Source of the DNA: Rhizobium cauense
GTDB lineage: Bacteria; Pseudomonadota; Alphaproteobacteria; Rhizobiales; Rhizobiaceae
NCBI RefSeq assembly: GCF_019511525.1
Contig: NZ_JAEUAT010000004.1
Span: forward strand, 62,001 to 126,000
Reading direction: 5' to 3'
Length of the DNA stretch: 64,000 nt
Below, in pieces: positions 34,963 through 45,460 of this stretch (its first letter is position 1; each line of letters opens with the position of its first letter). The position numbers and the translations under genes are program-made. The notes under the pieces were generated by a model. The model saw nothing but the letters and a program-made list of their open reading frames with translations, did not search any database and was not told where the DNA came from.

Positions 34963-36372
34963 CTAGCCTGGTTCGCGGATTGCGCTGTCGAGACCCCGCA
35001 ATATGGGATAGAGGAAGTAGGAGATGATGGTACGATGGCCGACCATGATCTCAGCCGAAACCGTCATGCCGGGAAGCAGCCGCACGGGCTCATCCGAGCC
35101 TTTCAGCCTTGGGTCCGCGATCGGTATCCGTGCCTTGAAGTAGGGTGCTGCCGTCTGCGTCACTGCCTCCTGCTGCGACGGGGTGAAAGCGTCGCGGCTC
35201 ACGGTTCTCACGGCCCCAGATGCGGTGCCGAATTTTTGGAATGGGTAGGCGTCAAACTTGATCCGCGCCTCCTTGCCGGAGGTGATGCGGCCAATGTCGC
35301 GCGTATTGACCGAGACCTCTGCTTCCAGTGGCACATTGAGCGGAACCAGCGTCACGATTGGCTCTGCTTCGCGAACCACGGAGCCGACCGAGCGCGCTGC
35401 GAGGTCAAGCACAACAGAATCGGCAGGCGCGGTCAAAACCACCATGTCGCGCCGAAGCTCCATCTTCTTGAGCTCCTCGGCGGCAGTGTCGCGCTGGCTG
35501 CGCAGGTCGACAAGCTGCTCCATGGCGGCGCGTCTAAAGTCCTCGATAAACGCCTGTCGATCTGCCTTCAACTTCGACAAGGTATGCTCGGCCTCAGCTG
35601 CCTTCCCCTGGACCGCAGAGAGACTGGTCTCGACATCAAGCCGGGCGTCTCGCGAGCCCAGGAGCGTTATCAAAGATCCACTCTCGCGATTGTAGAGCCG
35701 TTCCCTCGCGCCCTCGATCTCTGACAGTGTTTCGCGTCGATTGGTAAGGACGACCTCCTGGTTTCGGCTTGAAGTAATTGTCGCCGCCTGGGCGGCGATC
35801 TGTTGATCATAGTTCTGCAGCTGTGCCGTGTAGTAGGCAAGGCGCTGGCCAAACAGCTGCATCTGAAGCAGCTCGTCACGCGATCCACCTGCCGTGCGAG
35901 TGTAATCCGTACCAGCAAGTTCGGCCTCGAGGCGTTTCACCTGGGCGTCGAGTGCGACGAATTTTGTCCGCTGCTGATCGACATCAGATTGGCTGAAGGT
36001 TGCATCAAGCGTGGCAAGAGTTTGGCCCTTCTGGACGATTTCGCCAGCCGTGACATTGATCGTCCGGATGATCGAGGTTTCGAGCGGTTGCACAACGATG
36101 GTGGGTTGGGTGGTGATCAGCTTGCCGGGCGCAATGACGACCTCATCGATCGATGAAACGGATGCCCAGACGATAGCCGCCGTAATCAGCGCCGTGATAC
36201 CGTAGAGTGTCATGCGGGCGACGCGTGGCGGCGCGCGTTCTTCAAGCTCCACGGCGTCTGACTGAAACTCCGCTATGGCGGCTGGCAAAGAGCGCCTGAG
36301 GGCCGGCTGCGTAACGGGAGCAGTTGTCGGAACAGGCAGGTTCTCTCTTGGTTTTTCAGCGCGGGCGTTCAT
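34963..36372 (-). CDS. Type I secretion membrane-fusion protein (HlyD family)
   Basis: This 469-residue adaptor has one transmembrane helix (about 57-77), a biotinyl-lipoyl/beta-barrel part (GKLITTQPTIVVQPLE near 85; TAPADSVVLDLAARSVG near 330) and a long alpha-hairpin (about 125-310). Near the C-terminus is the HlyD-type RLLPGMTVSAEI. It links the inner-membrane ABC exporter to an outer-membrane channel; no TolC homologue is encoded in the window. ATG 36372 overlaps the stop of the ABC gene (ATGA, 36369-36372). It is the last gene of the cassette. Confidence 0.9.
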   Translation of the reverse strand: MNARAEKPRENLPVPTTAPVTQPALRRSLPAAIAEFQSDAVELEERAPPRVARMTLYGITALITAAIVWASVSSIDEVVIAPGKLITTQPTIVVQPLETSIIRTINVTAGEIVQKGQTLATLDATFSQSDVDQQRTKFVALDAQVKRLEAELAGTDYTRTAGGSRDELLQMQLFGQRLAYYTAQLQNYDQQIAAQAATITSSRNQEVVLTNRRETLSEIEGARERLYNRESGSLITLLGSRDARLDVETSLSAVQGKAAEAEHTLSKLKADRQAFIEDFRRAAMEQLVDLRSQRDTAAEELKKMELRRDMVVLTAPADSVVLDLAARSVGSVVREAEPIVTLVPLNVPLEAEVSVNTRDIGRITSGKEARIKFDAYPFQKFGTASGAVRTVSRDAFTPSQQEAVTQTAAPYFKARIPIADPRLKGSDEPVRLLPGMTVSAEIMVGHRTIISYFLYPILRGLDSAIREPG

Positions 36373-38513
36373 GCTACCTGCCTCATCTGCTGGGACCAAA
36401 GGTGACGGTATGTCATGCATCGCGTGACCAGTTGGTCATGCTTTCCGATATCGGCGATCTTTCCGCGTTCGACGACGAGAATGGCATCGGCATCGACGAG
36501 CGTTGAGAGGCGATGCGAAACGATGACCACCGTTCGCCCGGCGGCAATCTGGCTGAGATTCTGACGAATGATCGTCTCGCTGTCCGGGTCGAGCGCGCTG
36601 GTGGCCTCATCAAGGATGAGCAGTTTCGGATCGGTGATGAGTGCCCTGGCAATGGCCAGGCGCTGCTTCTGGCCACCCGACAGGTTAGAGGCGTTTTCCT
36701 CCAGCATCGTGTCGAAACCGCGTGGAAGCCGTTCGATGAACTCTTCGGCACCTGCAATGCGTGCCACCTCCATGATTTCCTCGATGCTCGCATCCGGTTT
36801 TGCGGCTGCGATGTTTTCGCGAACAGTGCCGCGGAAAAGGAAGTTGTCCTGCAGGACCACGCCGGTGCTGGTGCGCAGATGCACGAGGTCGATTTCGCGA
36901 CTGTCATAACCGTCCATGCGGACAATGCCTTGCTGGTTCTGATAAAGCCCCTGGATCAGTCGCGTGATCGTGGTCTTGCCGGAACCGCTCTTGCCAACAA
37001 CACCAAAGACGGAGCCGGCCGGAATGTTGAAGGAGACGTTGTCGAGTGCCGGCGGACCATCCGGTCCGTAGCGGAACGTCACCTTGTCAAATTCGATGTT
37101 GCCTCTGAGGTAAGGGCGGATGCCACGACCGCGCCCGGCCTGCTCCGGGCGCTGGTTCATAATCTCGCCGAGCATGCGGACAGAAAGTGCAACTTCCTGG
37201 TATTCGTGTACCATCGTCACGATCTGGACAAGCGGGCCAGAGACGCGACCAGCCAACATGTTGAAGGCGACCAGTGCGCCAATCGTCATCGTGCCGTTAA
37301 AGACGTCCAGTGCGCCGAGCCCAATGATGGCAACGCTCATCAGTTTCTCGAGGAGCCCAGTCATCGATTGAGCAGCGGTGGAGATCTTCTCGACTCGAAA
37401 GCGCACGGAAATCGATTGCGCCGAATAGTCGTCCCAAGCACGCCGCTGGCGCGGCTCGAGAGCCAGCGATTTGACGGTGCGCATTCCGTGGACGGTTTCA
37501 ACGAGCAAGGCCTGCCGGTCGCCTTCAGCCTTGTAGAGCGCCTGAAGCCGGCGCTGGAAGGGGCCGACGAGAAGCATGACGACGAGGCCGACAAGCGCTG
37601 CAAACCCAATGACAACGAGTGTCAGTTTGACGCTGTAGAGAAGCAGGATCGGAATGAAAACCAGCAGCGATACGCCGTCGAGGAGCGTCAGAAACAGTCG
37701 ACCCGTGAGAAATTCGCGAATCCTGCCGGTTTGCTGCATGTGTTTGACAAGAACGCCTGCAGAGGCCTGCTCGAACAGTGCTATTGGGAGATTGAGTAGA
37801 TGACCGAACGTGCGCGTCGCAATGCGTATATCGATCCTGTTGGTTGCATAGAGCAAGAGGTATCGGCGCAGGAAGCTGAAGGCCGCGTCGAAGACAAGTG
37901 CAATGCCGATGCCGATGGTCAGAACAGTCAGCGTCGCGTAGCTCTGATGAACCAGCACTTTGTCGATGACAAGCTGGAAGAAGATCGGTGTCATCAGACC
38001 TAGGCCGTAGAGGACAATCGCTGCAAGCGCAACGTCGCGGAAGAAGCTTCGCTGTTTGATGATCTCGGGGATGAACCAGCGAAAGCCAAAGGGTTGGTCT
38101 GCGTCGTTAAGGCCAAAGTTTCGCTTCATCATCACCACAGATCCACGCCAGGATCTGGTGAACTGCTCCTCGTTCAGGAGAATGAAATCAGGGCGCTCGG
38201 CGAGCGGGTCGAGAACCCTGATCTTTGCCTCCTCTTCACCCATGGCGGGTCCGGCAATGACGACCCAGTTACCGTTATCGAGTTCGGCTAGAACCGGGAA
38301 GGCCTCGCCCAACTGAAGTAGCGACGTCCAGGACAGGTTTATCTGTCGTGCACGCAGCCCAGCATCCTTGGCCATGCGCAGCAACTGCCGGATCTCGACC
38401 GGACGTTCGTCGACCGCATAGTCGTGCTGCAGGCGCTCGGGTGAAAGATCAACGCCGTGATGGCGTGCTACGAGAGCAAGGCAGTGTAGGTTGGTGTGCA
38501 AAAATGTACTCAT
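36369..38513 (-). CDS. Type I secretion ABC transporter (HlyB-like, inactive C39 domain)
   Basis: This 714-residue exporter ATPase has three parts. An N-terminal C39-like domain (about 1-130) retains CLALVARHHG, but the catalytic Cys position four residues earlier is not Cys (TNLH), so it should bind and not cut substrates, as in HlyB. A six-helix membrane domain follows (about 150-430). The ATPase has Walker A GKSGSGKTT, signature NLSGGQKQRLAIARAL and Walker B LLILDEATSALD. It should export an uncleaved protein with a C-terminal signal; the giant protein in the same operon is the likely client. ATG 38513 is chosen because the frame beyond it runs into the neighbouring gene. Confidence 0.9.
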   Translation of the reverse strand: MSTFLHTNLHCLALVARHHGVDLSPERLQHDYAVDERPVEIRQLLRMAKDAGLRARQINLSWTSLLQLGEAFPVLAELDNGNWVVIAGPAMGEEEAKIRVLDPLAERPDFILLNEEQFTRSWRGSVVMMKRNFGLNDADQPFGFRWFIPEIIKQRSFFRDVALAAIVLYGLGLMTPIFFQLVIDKVLVHQSYATLTVLTIGIGIALVFDAAFSFLRRYLLLYATNRIDIRIATRTFGHLLNLPIALFEQASAGVLVKHMQQTGRIREFLTGRLFLTLLDGVSLLVFIPILLLYSVKLTLVVIGFAALVGLVVMLLVGPFQRRLQALYKAEGDRQALLVETVHGMRTVKSLALEPRQRRAWDDYSAQSISVRFRVEKISTAAQSMTGLLEKLMSVAIIGLGALDVFNGTMTIGALVAFNMLAGRVSGPLVQIVTMVHEYQEVALSVRMLGEIMNQRPEQAGRGRGIRPYLRGNIEFDKVTFRYGPDGPPALDNVSFNIPAGSVFGVVGKSGSGKTTITRLIQGLYQNQQGIVRMDGYDSREIDLVHLRTSTGVVLQDNFLFRGTVRENIAAAKPDASIEEIMEVARIAGAEEFIERLPRGFDTMLEENASNLSGGQKQRLAIARALITDPKLLILDEATSALDPDSETIIRQNLSQIAAGRTVVIVSHRLSTLVDADAILVVERGKIADIGKHDQLVTRCMTYRHLWSQQMRQVA

Positions 38514-38550
38514 GGCCCACCCGGGTGTCGGCGTTGAACGAAAGCTATTG

Positions 38551-38859
38551 TCAGTTGAAATTCGGCGAGGCGTTTGCCGAGGCGCCAGACGGCTGGACGA
38601 TTTCAGCCTTGGGGCTCGATGGCAGATCGCCAATTCGGCGCACAGCACCGGCTTCGACCAGTCCGCCTAATGCCTTTTGCATCAGGTCAACCGCATTTGC
38701 AAAGGCGTCCACCGGCATGATGATGCGCTGCCGAAAGACCGGCTTCGGGTTGTTGCTCGCGTCGCGTTCCGTGGCCGACAGCGACATCAGATCGATGCGC
38801 ACAATGGTGCCCGTAACGGTGATTTCGCCAATTCCGTCTGCATAAAGTTCATTGCTCAT
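38551..38859 (-). CDS. Small conserved-looking protein of unknown function in the secretion cassette
   Basis: This 102-residue protein is not recognised. It starts MSNELYADGIGEITVTGTIV and is acidic to neutral, with no signal peptide or membrane segment. About 80 residues appear folded (alternating beta-type strands, then FANAVDLMQKALGGLVEAGAV as a helix), followed by a Ser/Ala/Pro-rich tail. GAGGAGAC precedes the ATG. It lies 26 bp after the COG0523 gene and 37 bp before the transporter, all in one direction. It could be a chaperone or regulator for the exported protein, but that is guesswork. Confidence 0.7.
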   Translation of the reverse strand: MSNELYADGIGEITVTGTIVRIDLMSLSATERDASNNPKPVFRQRIIMPVDAFANAVDLMQKALGGLVEAGAVRRIGDLPSSPKAEIVQPSGASANASPNFN

Positions 38860-38885
38860 TGTCGTCTCCTCGTTGTGATACGTGA

Positions 38886-40109
38886 TTATGGATGGTGATG
38901 CTGTAGGTGTTGCCAGGCAGGGAAGGGATCCGTGAGATCCCTGCCGAGATCCGGGTCAAAGCGCGACTGTTCTCCGATCAGGCAGTCATCAAGTGCGGCG
39001 CTAATTGCCTTTTGATCAAAGCCCGCGCCAATGAAGACGAGTTCCTGACGGCGATCGCCCCATGCCTCGTCCCAATGGCGGTCGAGCATCTCGCGAAATT
39101 GCGGATAACGCGGCCAGTGCGCCTTTGATACGCTCGCCCACCAGAAGCCCCTGGTGTCTGTGCGCCGCTGTGTTCCGGCAATCGAAAGCAGTCCGATTTC
39201 GTTCGGCCGGGTAGCAAGCCAGAAGTGACCCTTGGCCCGAATGAGGCCTGGCCATTGCTGTGCCAGAAAGCGATCGAGAGCTGCGGGGTCAAAAGGCCGG
39301 CGTGCGCGATAGACGAAGCTCGAAATCCCGTACTCTTCGGTTTCGGGAACATGATCGCCCCAGCCATAGAGCTCCTTGTGCCAATATGGGTGACGGGCCG
39401 ACTTGGCCTCACTGAAAAGGCCGGTATCCAGAATGGTGGAAAGGGGCAGGTCACCGAAATCGGTCTCAACGACACGGGCATCGGGATTGAGCGCGGCAAC
39501 GATCTGGCGCACGGTTGTGCGCGTTTCGGCGCTAACCTCGGAAACCTTGTTGATCACGACGACATCGGCAAATTCGATCTGCTCCACGAGCAGGTCGACG
39601 AGTGTTCGCTCATCGTCTGTGTCCCGGGTTTCACCGCGATCGCTCAAGAAGTCTGCGCTGGAGTAGTCTGCCAAAAGGTTTGCCGCATCGACAACCGAGA
39701 CCATCGTGTCCAGCCTGGCAACGTCGCAGAGTGCGCTGCCATTTTCGTCGCGGAAGGAAAAGGTTGCGGCAATTGGCAGGGGTTCTGCTATCCCGGTGCC
39801 TTCGATCAGCAAGTAGTCGAAACGATTGTCGGCAGAGAGCCGACGCACTTCGCTCAGGAGATCGTCACGTAGTGTGCAACAGATACACCCGTTGGTGAGC
39901 TCAACGAGTGTCTCATTGGTGCGCGATAGGTTAGCACCACCGCCACGAACGAGCTCTGCGTCAATGTTGATCTCGCTCATGTCGTTGACGATCACAGCGA
40001 CCCGGCGTCCTTCCCGGTTACGCAATACATGGTTCAGGATGGTTGTCTTTCCCGCGCCCAGGAAACCCGCCAAAACCGTTACTGGGAGGCGCTTGTCGCC
40101 ACCTGTCAT
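38886..40109 (-). CDS. COG0523 (CobW/ZigA-type) GTP-dependent metallochaperone
   Basis: This 407-residue G3E GTPase has a P-loop GFLGAGKTT (15-23), the family metal motif CICC in [11 protein letters not shown] (Cys75, 77, 78), and an NKVSE guanine-recognition motif. The CobW C-terminal domain has FWLATRPN near 300. The chain ends in a histidine-rich HLQHHHP. It resembles the zinc-related ZigA/YciC group, though cobalt, nickel or iron roles exist in the family. It lies between the giant protein and the secretion genes, 20 bp from the former, which suggests it services a metal site in that system. No Zur-type operator was seen in the short gap. Confidence 0.85.
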   Translation of the reverse strand: MTGGDKRLPVTVLAGFLGAGKTTILNHVLRNREGRRVAVIVNDMSEINIDAELVRGGGANLSRTNETLVELTNGCICCTLRDDLLSEVRRLSADNRFDYLLIEGTGIAEPLPIAATFSFRDENGSALCDVARLDTMVSVVDAANLLADYSSADFLSDRGETRDTDDERTLVDLLVEQIEFADVVVINKVSEVSAETRTTVRQIVAALNPDARVVETDFGDLPLSTILDTGLFSEAKSARHPYWHKELYGWGDHVPETEEYGISSFVYRARRPFDPAALDRFLAQQWPGLIRAKGHFWLATRPNEIGLLSIAGTQRRTDTRGFWWASVSKAHWPRYPQFREMLDRHWDEAWGDRRQELVFIGAGFDQKAISAALDDCLIGEQSRFDPDLGRDLTDPFPAWQHLQHHHP

Positions 40110-40129
40110 CGATACTCCTCCACTCGCTG

Positions 40130-43100
40130 TTACGCTGCGAGCTGCTGCCTGAATGCCACGTCCACATAGTAGTTTGTGCTGTTATAGCTGCTCGTCGGGA
40201 ACAGCCCGCTCGAGCCGTAGGCGTAGACGCCGTTGCCGCCGCTCAACGCTGACGACATGGCCTGCAGATTGCCATTGGTCGTGCTGTCGCTGAAGTAGTT
40301 GCCCGTTGCCGAATAGTTGCCATTGGTGCTGTAGGATACGACGTATGTCGTATCGGCATCGATCGCGACCTGCTGCGAGAGATTGACGGACTGCCAACCG
40401 CTTGCTGTCTCGTTCGTGAATGTTGCACTTGCCAACAGCGTTCCGCTTGCCGTCCACAGGTAGCCGGTGTGAGGGCCGGTATTTTCTTCGCTCTTGTAGA
40501 AGCGAATACCAGTGATCCAACCTGCCGCATCGGACTGGAACTTCATGCCGAGGTTGACCGGACTATTGTCATTCACCGAGCTGATCGCAGGCGTGGTTCC
40601 CGCCGCAAAGACGTTCTGCTCGTTGCCCTGGTTCAGCACGTTGACCGATACATTGGCTGTCGACTGGTCTCCTTGCGGATCCTGCACCGTGTAGTCGAAG
40701 CTTGCAGCGCCGGTATATCCAGCCAGGGGAGTGAAGGTGATCGCGCCGGATTGACTGTCGAAGGTCACAGTTCCATTGATCGCGTTGCCAACGCTGGCAA
40801 CCGAGATTTGATCCCCGTCGGGATCGCTGTCATTGGCAAGCAGGCTTGATGCCTGGATGACGATCGGGGTTCCGATCCCCGTAGAGAGGCCATTGTCATT
40901 GACGGCGACAGGCGCAGCGTTTTGATTTGATTGCTGGTAGATGACGTCGACCCAGTAGTTGGCCGAACTGTAGGTTTCCGATGGGAACAGCGTTCCGGTA
41001 CCGTATGCATAGACGCCGTTACCACCGCTTGTCGAACTGGATGGTGCCGTCAAAACTCCGTTGGTATGGCTGGTCGTGAAGTAGTTTGGTGTTGCTGCAT
41101 AGAAGCCATTGGAATGATAGCTTGCGACATAGGTGACGCCTGCTGAAATCGTTATCGGCTGCGAGAAGGTTACGGTTTGCCAACCGCTTGCTGTTTCGTT
41201 GGTGAAAGTCGCCGTTGCCAGAAGTTGACCGGTGCTGCTCCAGAGCGAGCCAACGTGGGTGCCGACGTCCTGCGCACTCTTGTAATAGCGCAAGCCGGTG
41301 ATTTCGCCGCGCGCAGATGCCACGAACTTGACGCCCAATTCGACAGACGATGAATCGTTGCCAGCGGGAACGCTCGGTGTGTCTGAGGTGGCAAACAAGC
41401 CGGTGCCGGTAGCCTGGGCCCCGACATTAAGAGAAACAGTAGCCGAGGACGTTCCTCCGCGGCCGTCAGAAATCGAGTAGCTGAAGCTTGCAGCACCCGT
41501 GTATCCCGTTGTTGGTGTGAAGATGACGGAGTTGGTCTGGCTATCAAACGTCACAGTGCCGTTGGATGCACCATTGACCCCGGTGATGGTCAGCCCATCT
41601 CCGTCAGGATCGGTGTCGTTGGCAAGAAGACTTGCCGCCGCGATCGACAGGGCGGTGTTGGAATAGGTCGTAAACCCGTTGTCGTTGGCCGCGACCGGAG
41701 AATTGTTGACCGTGGACTGATTGAATACGACGTCGACCCAGTAGTTCGATGCCTGGTAGCTGGATGTCGGGAAGGTGGTATTGGCACCATAGGAGAACAC
41801 GCCGTTGCCGCCGCTGGCCGTGCTGGACAAGGCAGTGAGCGCGCCGCTGGTATAAGAAGTCGTGAAATAGTTGGCGCTCGCTACATAGCTGCCGGTCGTG
41901 TGGTAGGAGGCAACGTAAGTCGTCCCGGCCGAAATCTGGATCGGTGACGTGAACTTGGCCGTCTGCCACCCGCTCAGGGACTCGTTCGTGAATGTGACAG
42001 TGGCAATCAGGGTCCCGTCCGCAGTCCATATTGAACCGGTGTGGGCGCCGGTATCGCCTGCGGCCTTGTAGAAGCGAATGCCTGTAAGCGTGCCGCTTGT
42101 CGAGGCCGTAAACTTCATGCCCAATTCCATTGGAGCATTTTCGTGGAAGCCCGCCCCGCTCGGGCCGTCGCCCGGTTGGAATAGCGATTGGCCGACAGGT
42201 CCTTCCTCGACGGTCAGGCTGACATTGCCCTGATCCGTTCCACCGCGCCCGTCGGAGAGTGTGTAAGTAAAGCTTGCTGGGCCAGTGTAGTTTGCATTCG
42301 GTGTGAAAATGACATTGCCGGTCTGCGTGTCCAGCGAAACCGTTCCGTTCAAGGCATTTCCGACGGACGTAATGGTAAGCGCGTCGCCGTTTGGATCCAT
42401 GTCGTTGGCAACGAGCGAGGCAATCGAAATCGTCAGCGTGCCATTTCGCGAGATCGACAATCCGCTGTCATCTGTCGCGACCGGAACGCTGTTCGGCCCG
42501 GCATCGAAAATGACATCAACCCAATAGTTGGAGCCTCCAGGGCTGTTGCCCGGGAACGTGCCTGCGGTCGTGCTGTAGGCATAGACACCGCCACCGTCGA
42601 CGGCCTTCAAAGGTCCGTTGCTGTACGTCGAACCGAAATAGTTCTCGGTAACCGAGAAGAACCCGTTGCTATGATAGGAGGCGACATAGGTCGTCCCGGC
42701 AGAGATCGCAATTGGGCTGGAGAACATGACGGTCTGCCAACCGGAGAGAGACTCGTTGACGGAGACACCAGTTGCGATCAGCGTTCCGGTGCTGCTCCAC
42801 AGGCTGACGATATGCTCACCAGTGTTATAGAAGCCCTTGTAGAAGCGAATTCCTTCTACGAAGCCACCCGTTGTCGCCTGAAAACGAACCCCAAGCTCCA
42901 CGGGATCGCGATCGATCGCTGTTTCCACCGTCGGCTTTGATGCAAGGGTCCAGAGACTGGATGTCTCTGGCAGGACAACGGTCACCTGTTTGCCGGCCGA
43001 AGGCGTTTCCATGTTGACGCTGTCATCAACGGCGCGCGACATGATGGTGTAGGTGCCACTTGCCTGCACATTCCAGCTATAGCTCCAGTTCTCACGGCCG

Positions 43101-45460
43101 GTTGCCTTGAACCAGTGTTGCCCACCATCCGTGGAGATCTCGATGCCAGCAATGATGCCGCCGCCGAAATCCTGGGCTGTGCCGGTGATTGTGACGCGCT
43201 GTCCTTCGACAAAACTTGCGCCGATAACAGGCGACGTAATCGTTGACGTCGGCTTGAGTGTATCCGTCGACTGCGTGGCCAAAATCAGGCTCGCATCCAA
43301 GGTCGTCGGCTGGATTCCCATATCCGCAAACATGTTGACCATGGCCTGCTGGACATTGGGATCCGTTGGTGTCGCGGGGCCCTCATGCTGGTCGTTCAGG
43401 CCCCATGACCAGAACACGGTGCCTGCCCCAAAGACCAAAGCGCCACTTTCGGCCCGATACATGGTCAGGCTATGCTCGACGACGGCATCACCAACCGTTG
43501 TTCCGTAGTCACGCAGGTAGCTGTTGACCGATACACTCGATAGAGAAAGGTTTATCAGTCCGTCTGGCCGGAAGCCATTTTCGACGTCGGAATCCCACTC
43601 GTAACCGAGCAGGTTCTGAACGAGATTATACGTCTCGCCAGGCTGGAGATTGGCAACGTCGGTGTTTCTCCAGAAGCGTAGGTTGGAATAGTCATAGGGG
43701 ATGGAGATCGTGTCCAAGCGATAGCTGTCGACCGTGAACATGGTCCCGGTCAGGGAGTTCTCAGGCTCCTGTCCCGGGTCGGCATAGCGTGGATCACGCC
43801 AGGTGCCTGTGCCAATGTCACTCGGATCTGTGCTCGTTCCCCAGGTTTCCTTGTAACAGACCATGGTCCGGTAGGCCTGGCCGTTGCCGTCGATACTGCT
43901 TTCCCAGCGGACCTTCCAGTAGCACTCGTTGCCACTCCAGAATGCAAGGTTGACACCGGCGTCACGTGCGGCTTCGACATTGGCGCGCTGTTCGGCAGAC
44001 CAGTATTCATCATGCCCGACCGACAGATAGGCCTGGTGGTTCAAAAGCAGGTTGCCATTCCTCGCGGCGTCCACCCCCGTGACATAGGAGACGTCATAGC
44101 CGTTCTGCTCCAGCCACTGGATGGCAGAGTGCTCGACGCCGAAAATGAAGTCGTGCGTACCGCCGATCGGGCTGGTGTTGGTTATGATCGGGCGGTTGTA
44201 GCTGATTGCTGAGGCACGGCCGATTGCGGTCAGGCCGCAGCTACAGTTTGGCGGCATGTAGCCGATCATATCTGCTGGATCGACGGGCACCTCGCCGTAG
44301 TAGAGGCTTGCTCCGCCCCAGGCGTTGTAAGCCTGCCAGGTCGTATCGGAAGTCTGGAAGACGATGTCACTTGTGGAGGCATCGTCGCGGACGACGAATG
44401 GAATGATGCTTTGTCCGGAAGTGCCGTCCTCGCGAACCAGCTTGGCAATATAGACACCGGATACTGCGTCGTCCGGAATCTCCCAACTGGCAGAAACAGA
44501 CCAGTTTCCACAGTCGATGAGACCAAGCGACATATCGACGATCGGGTGTGGCTGTATCTGCGCCGTCGTCAGGGATTTGTCGATCGAGGCAACCTTGCGC
44601 GCACCATCGCCGCCATAATATCCAAGGCGGTATATGTCGATGCGGTAGTGTGTTGAATCAGTTGCAATCTTGAAGTCGACGGTCTGACCGATGTTGGTGC
44701 TGATTTCGGTCGCGAAGCCCTGAATGTTGCCATCACCGTCGCCGTCGATGCCCCATTCGCTGATCGGGTTGCCCTGCTTCATGTTTTCAAGGGCGATCTT
44801 GTTCAGCGTGGGAGCGGCGGTCGGTTCGGTTGGGGTTGCCTCGGCGGTTGTATCGGAGCCTGCCACCGCTGTCAGCGTTGTCAACGAGGCCGTTACCGGC
44901 ACGGTCGCAGGCTCCGAAGTGGGTGTTGTTTCCACCTCGGCTGCTGGTACATCTGCTGCCAACAAACGCAGGACCGGAGCGGTGGACACATCACTTGCAA
45001 CTGGGACCGGTAGCGTGACTGATGGGGCGCCCGACAAGGCAGGCTCCAGCGGAACCATAGTAAGGGTGGACGTGGTGGGATCCGGAGCCAGGACCGTGCG
45101 TGGTTTTACGGTTGTTTGTGCATCAGGATTGGAGGAACTCGTAGTCTGCGTTGCGGCGTCGGTTAAGGCGAGACTAGCCCCGCCGGTCGAGTCGCCTGTA
45201 GCGGCGGCACTTGCACCTGGTGTCGCTTGCGACGCGGCTGGGTTATCAATCGAAGGCGATAGTGTGGTTGTCGCCGGGGATCCCGTCAGAGATGTTACCG
45301 AGCCGACGGTGGTTGGGTCGGTAACTTGCGGGTTGCTGGCCGACGAACTCGCCGTCGCATTCACCAGGAGTGCACTGCCCGTTGCAACTGCGCTATAAAC
45401 GCTCGAGGTGCCACCATACGCGCTCAAATAGTCGCGGCTTTTTATGTTGATCCTCAGCAT
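40130..45460 (-). CDS. Giant modular protein: dimethylformamidase-like domain plus DUF4082/Ig repeats
   Basis: This 1776-residue protein has a clear modular build. Residues 1-215 are Ser/Thr/Ala/Pro-rich with no signal peptide. About 225-725 resembles the large-subunit domain of N,N-dimethylformamidase ([36 protein letters not shown]). An Ig-like domain spans about 735-830. Four DUF4082-like modules (835-988, 1090-1250, 1350-1510, 1612-1773; [26 protein letters not shown]) alternate with three Ig/cadherin-like modules (992-1085, 1252-1346, 1515-1608; NDxDPDGD calcium-type loops). No RTX nonapeptides are present. The downstream type I exporter suggests secretion to the surface. Function is unknown; hydrolase or adhesin roles are possible. 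GGGGGG precedes the ATG. Confidence 0.85.
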   Translation of the reverse strand: MLRINIKSRDYLSAYGGTSSVYSAVATGSALLVNATASSSASNPQVTDPTTVGSVTSLTGSPATTTLSPSIDNPAASQATPGASAAATGDSTGGASLALTDAATQTTSSSNPDAQTTVKPRTVLAPDPTTSTLTMVPLEPALSGAPSVTLPVPVASDVSTAPVLRLLAADVPAAEVETTPTSEPATVPVTASLTTLTAVAGSDTTAEATPTEPTAAPTLNKIALENMKQGNPISEWGIDGDGDGNIQGFATEISTNIGQTVDFKIATDSTHYRIDIYRLGYYGGDGARKVASIDKSLTTAQIQPHPIVDMSLGLIDCGNWSVSASWEIPDDAVSGVYIAKLVREDGTSGQSIIPFVVRDDASTSDIVFQTSDTTWQAYNAWGGASLYYGEVPVDPADMIGYMPPNCSCGLTAIGRASAISYNRPIITNTSPIGGTHDFIFGVEHSAIQWLEQNGYDVSYVTGVDAARNGNLLLNHQAYLSVGHDEYWSAEQRANVEAARDAGVNLAFWSGNECYWKVRWESSIDGNGQAYRTMVCYKETWGTSTDPSDIGTGTWRDPRYADPGQEPENSLTGTMFTVDSYRLDTISIPYDYSNLRFWRNTDVANLQPGETYNLVQNLLGYEWDSDVENGFRPDGLINLSLSSVSVNSYLRDYGTTVGDAVVEHSLTMYRAESGALVFGAGTVFWSWGLNDQHEGPATPTDPNVQQAMVNMFADMGIQPTTLDASLILATQSTDTLKPTSTITSPVIGASFVEGQRVTITGTAQDFGGGIIAGIEISTDGGQHWFKATGRENWSYSWNVQASGTYTIMSRAVDDSVNMETPSAGKQVTVVLPETSSLWTLASKPTVETAIDRDPVELGVRFQATTGGFVEGIRFYKGFYNTGEHIVSLWSSTGTLIATGVSVNESLSGWQTVMFSSPIAISAGTTYVASYHSNGFFSVTENYFGSTYSNGPLKAVDGGGVYAYSTTAGTFPGNSPGGSNYWVDVIFDAGPNSVPVATDDSGLSISRNGTLTISIASLVANDMDPNGDALTITSVGNALNGTVSLDTQTGNVIFTPNANYTGPASFTYTLSDGRGGTDQGNVSLTVEEGPVGQSLFQPGDGPSGAGFHENAPMELGMKFTASTSGTLTGIRFYKAAGDTGAHTGSIWTADGTLIATVTFTNESLSGWQTAKFTSPIQISAGTTYVASYHTTGSYVASANYFTTSYTSGALTALSSTASGGNGVFSYGANTTFPTSSYQASNYWVDVVFNQSTVNNSPVAANDNGFTTYSNTALSIAAASLLANDTDPDGDGLTITGVNGASNGTVTFDSQTNSVIFTPTTGYTGAASFSYSISDGRGGTSSATVSLNVGAQATGTGLFATSDTPSVPAGNDSSSVELGVKFVASARGEITGLRYYKSAQDVGTHVGSLWSSTGQLLATATFTNETASGWQTVTFSQPITISAGVTYVASYHSNGFYAATPNYFTTSHTNGVLTAPSSSTSGGNGVYAYGTGTLFPSETYSSANYWVDVIYQQSNQNAAPVAVNDNGLSTGIGTPIVIQASSLLANDSDPDGDQISVASVGNAINGTVTFDSQSGAITFTPLAGYTGAASFDYTVQDPQGDQSTANVSVNVLNQGNEQNVFAAGTTPAISSVNDNSPVNLGMKFQSDAAGWITGIRFYKSEENTGPHTGYLWTASGTLLASATFTNETASGWQSVNLSQQVAIDADTTYVVSYSTNGNYSATGNYFSDSTTNGNLQAMSSALSGGNGVYAYGSSGLFPTSSYNSTNYYVDVAFRQQLAA
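40142..42958 (-). repeat. Tandem module array inside the giant gene
   Basis: Four DUF4082-like modules are coded at 42497-42958, 41711-42193, 40931-41413 and 40142-40627, with Ig/cadherin-like modules in three gaps. The period is about 255-262 codons. The copies share motifs (GIRFYK, SGWQ, NGVYAYG, NYWVDV) but have diverged at the DNA level, so this is protein-domain duplication and not a recent DNA repeat. Confidence 0.8.

Noticed and set aside
40142..42958. CRISPR or short tandem DNA repeat
   Set aside because: The repetition is at the level of 250-residue protein modules, with diverged DNA and no short regular spacers.
40130..45460. RTX toxin or adhesin with nonapeptide repeats
   Set aside because: No GGxGxDxxx repeats are present; repeated units are DUF4082-like and Ig-like modules. 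A single DGDGDG stretch near residue 240 is not an RTX array.
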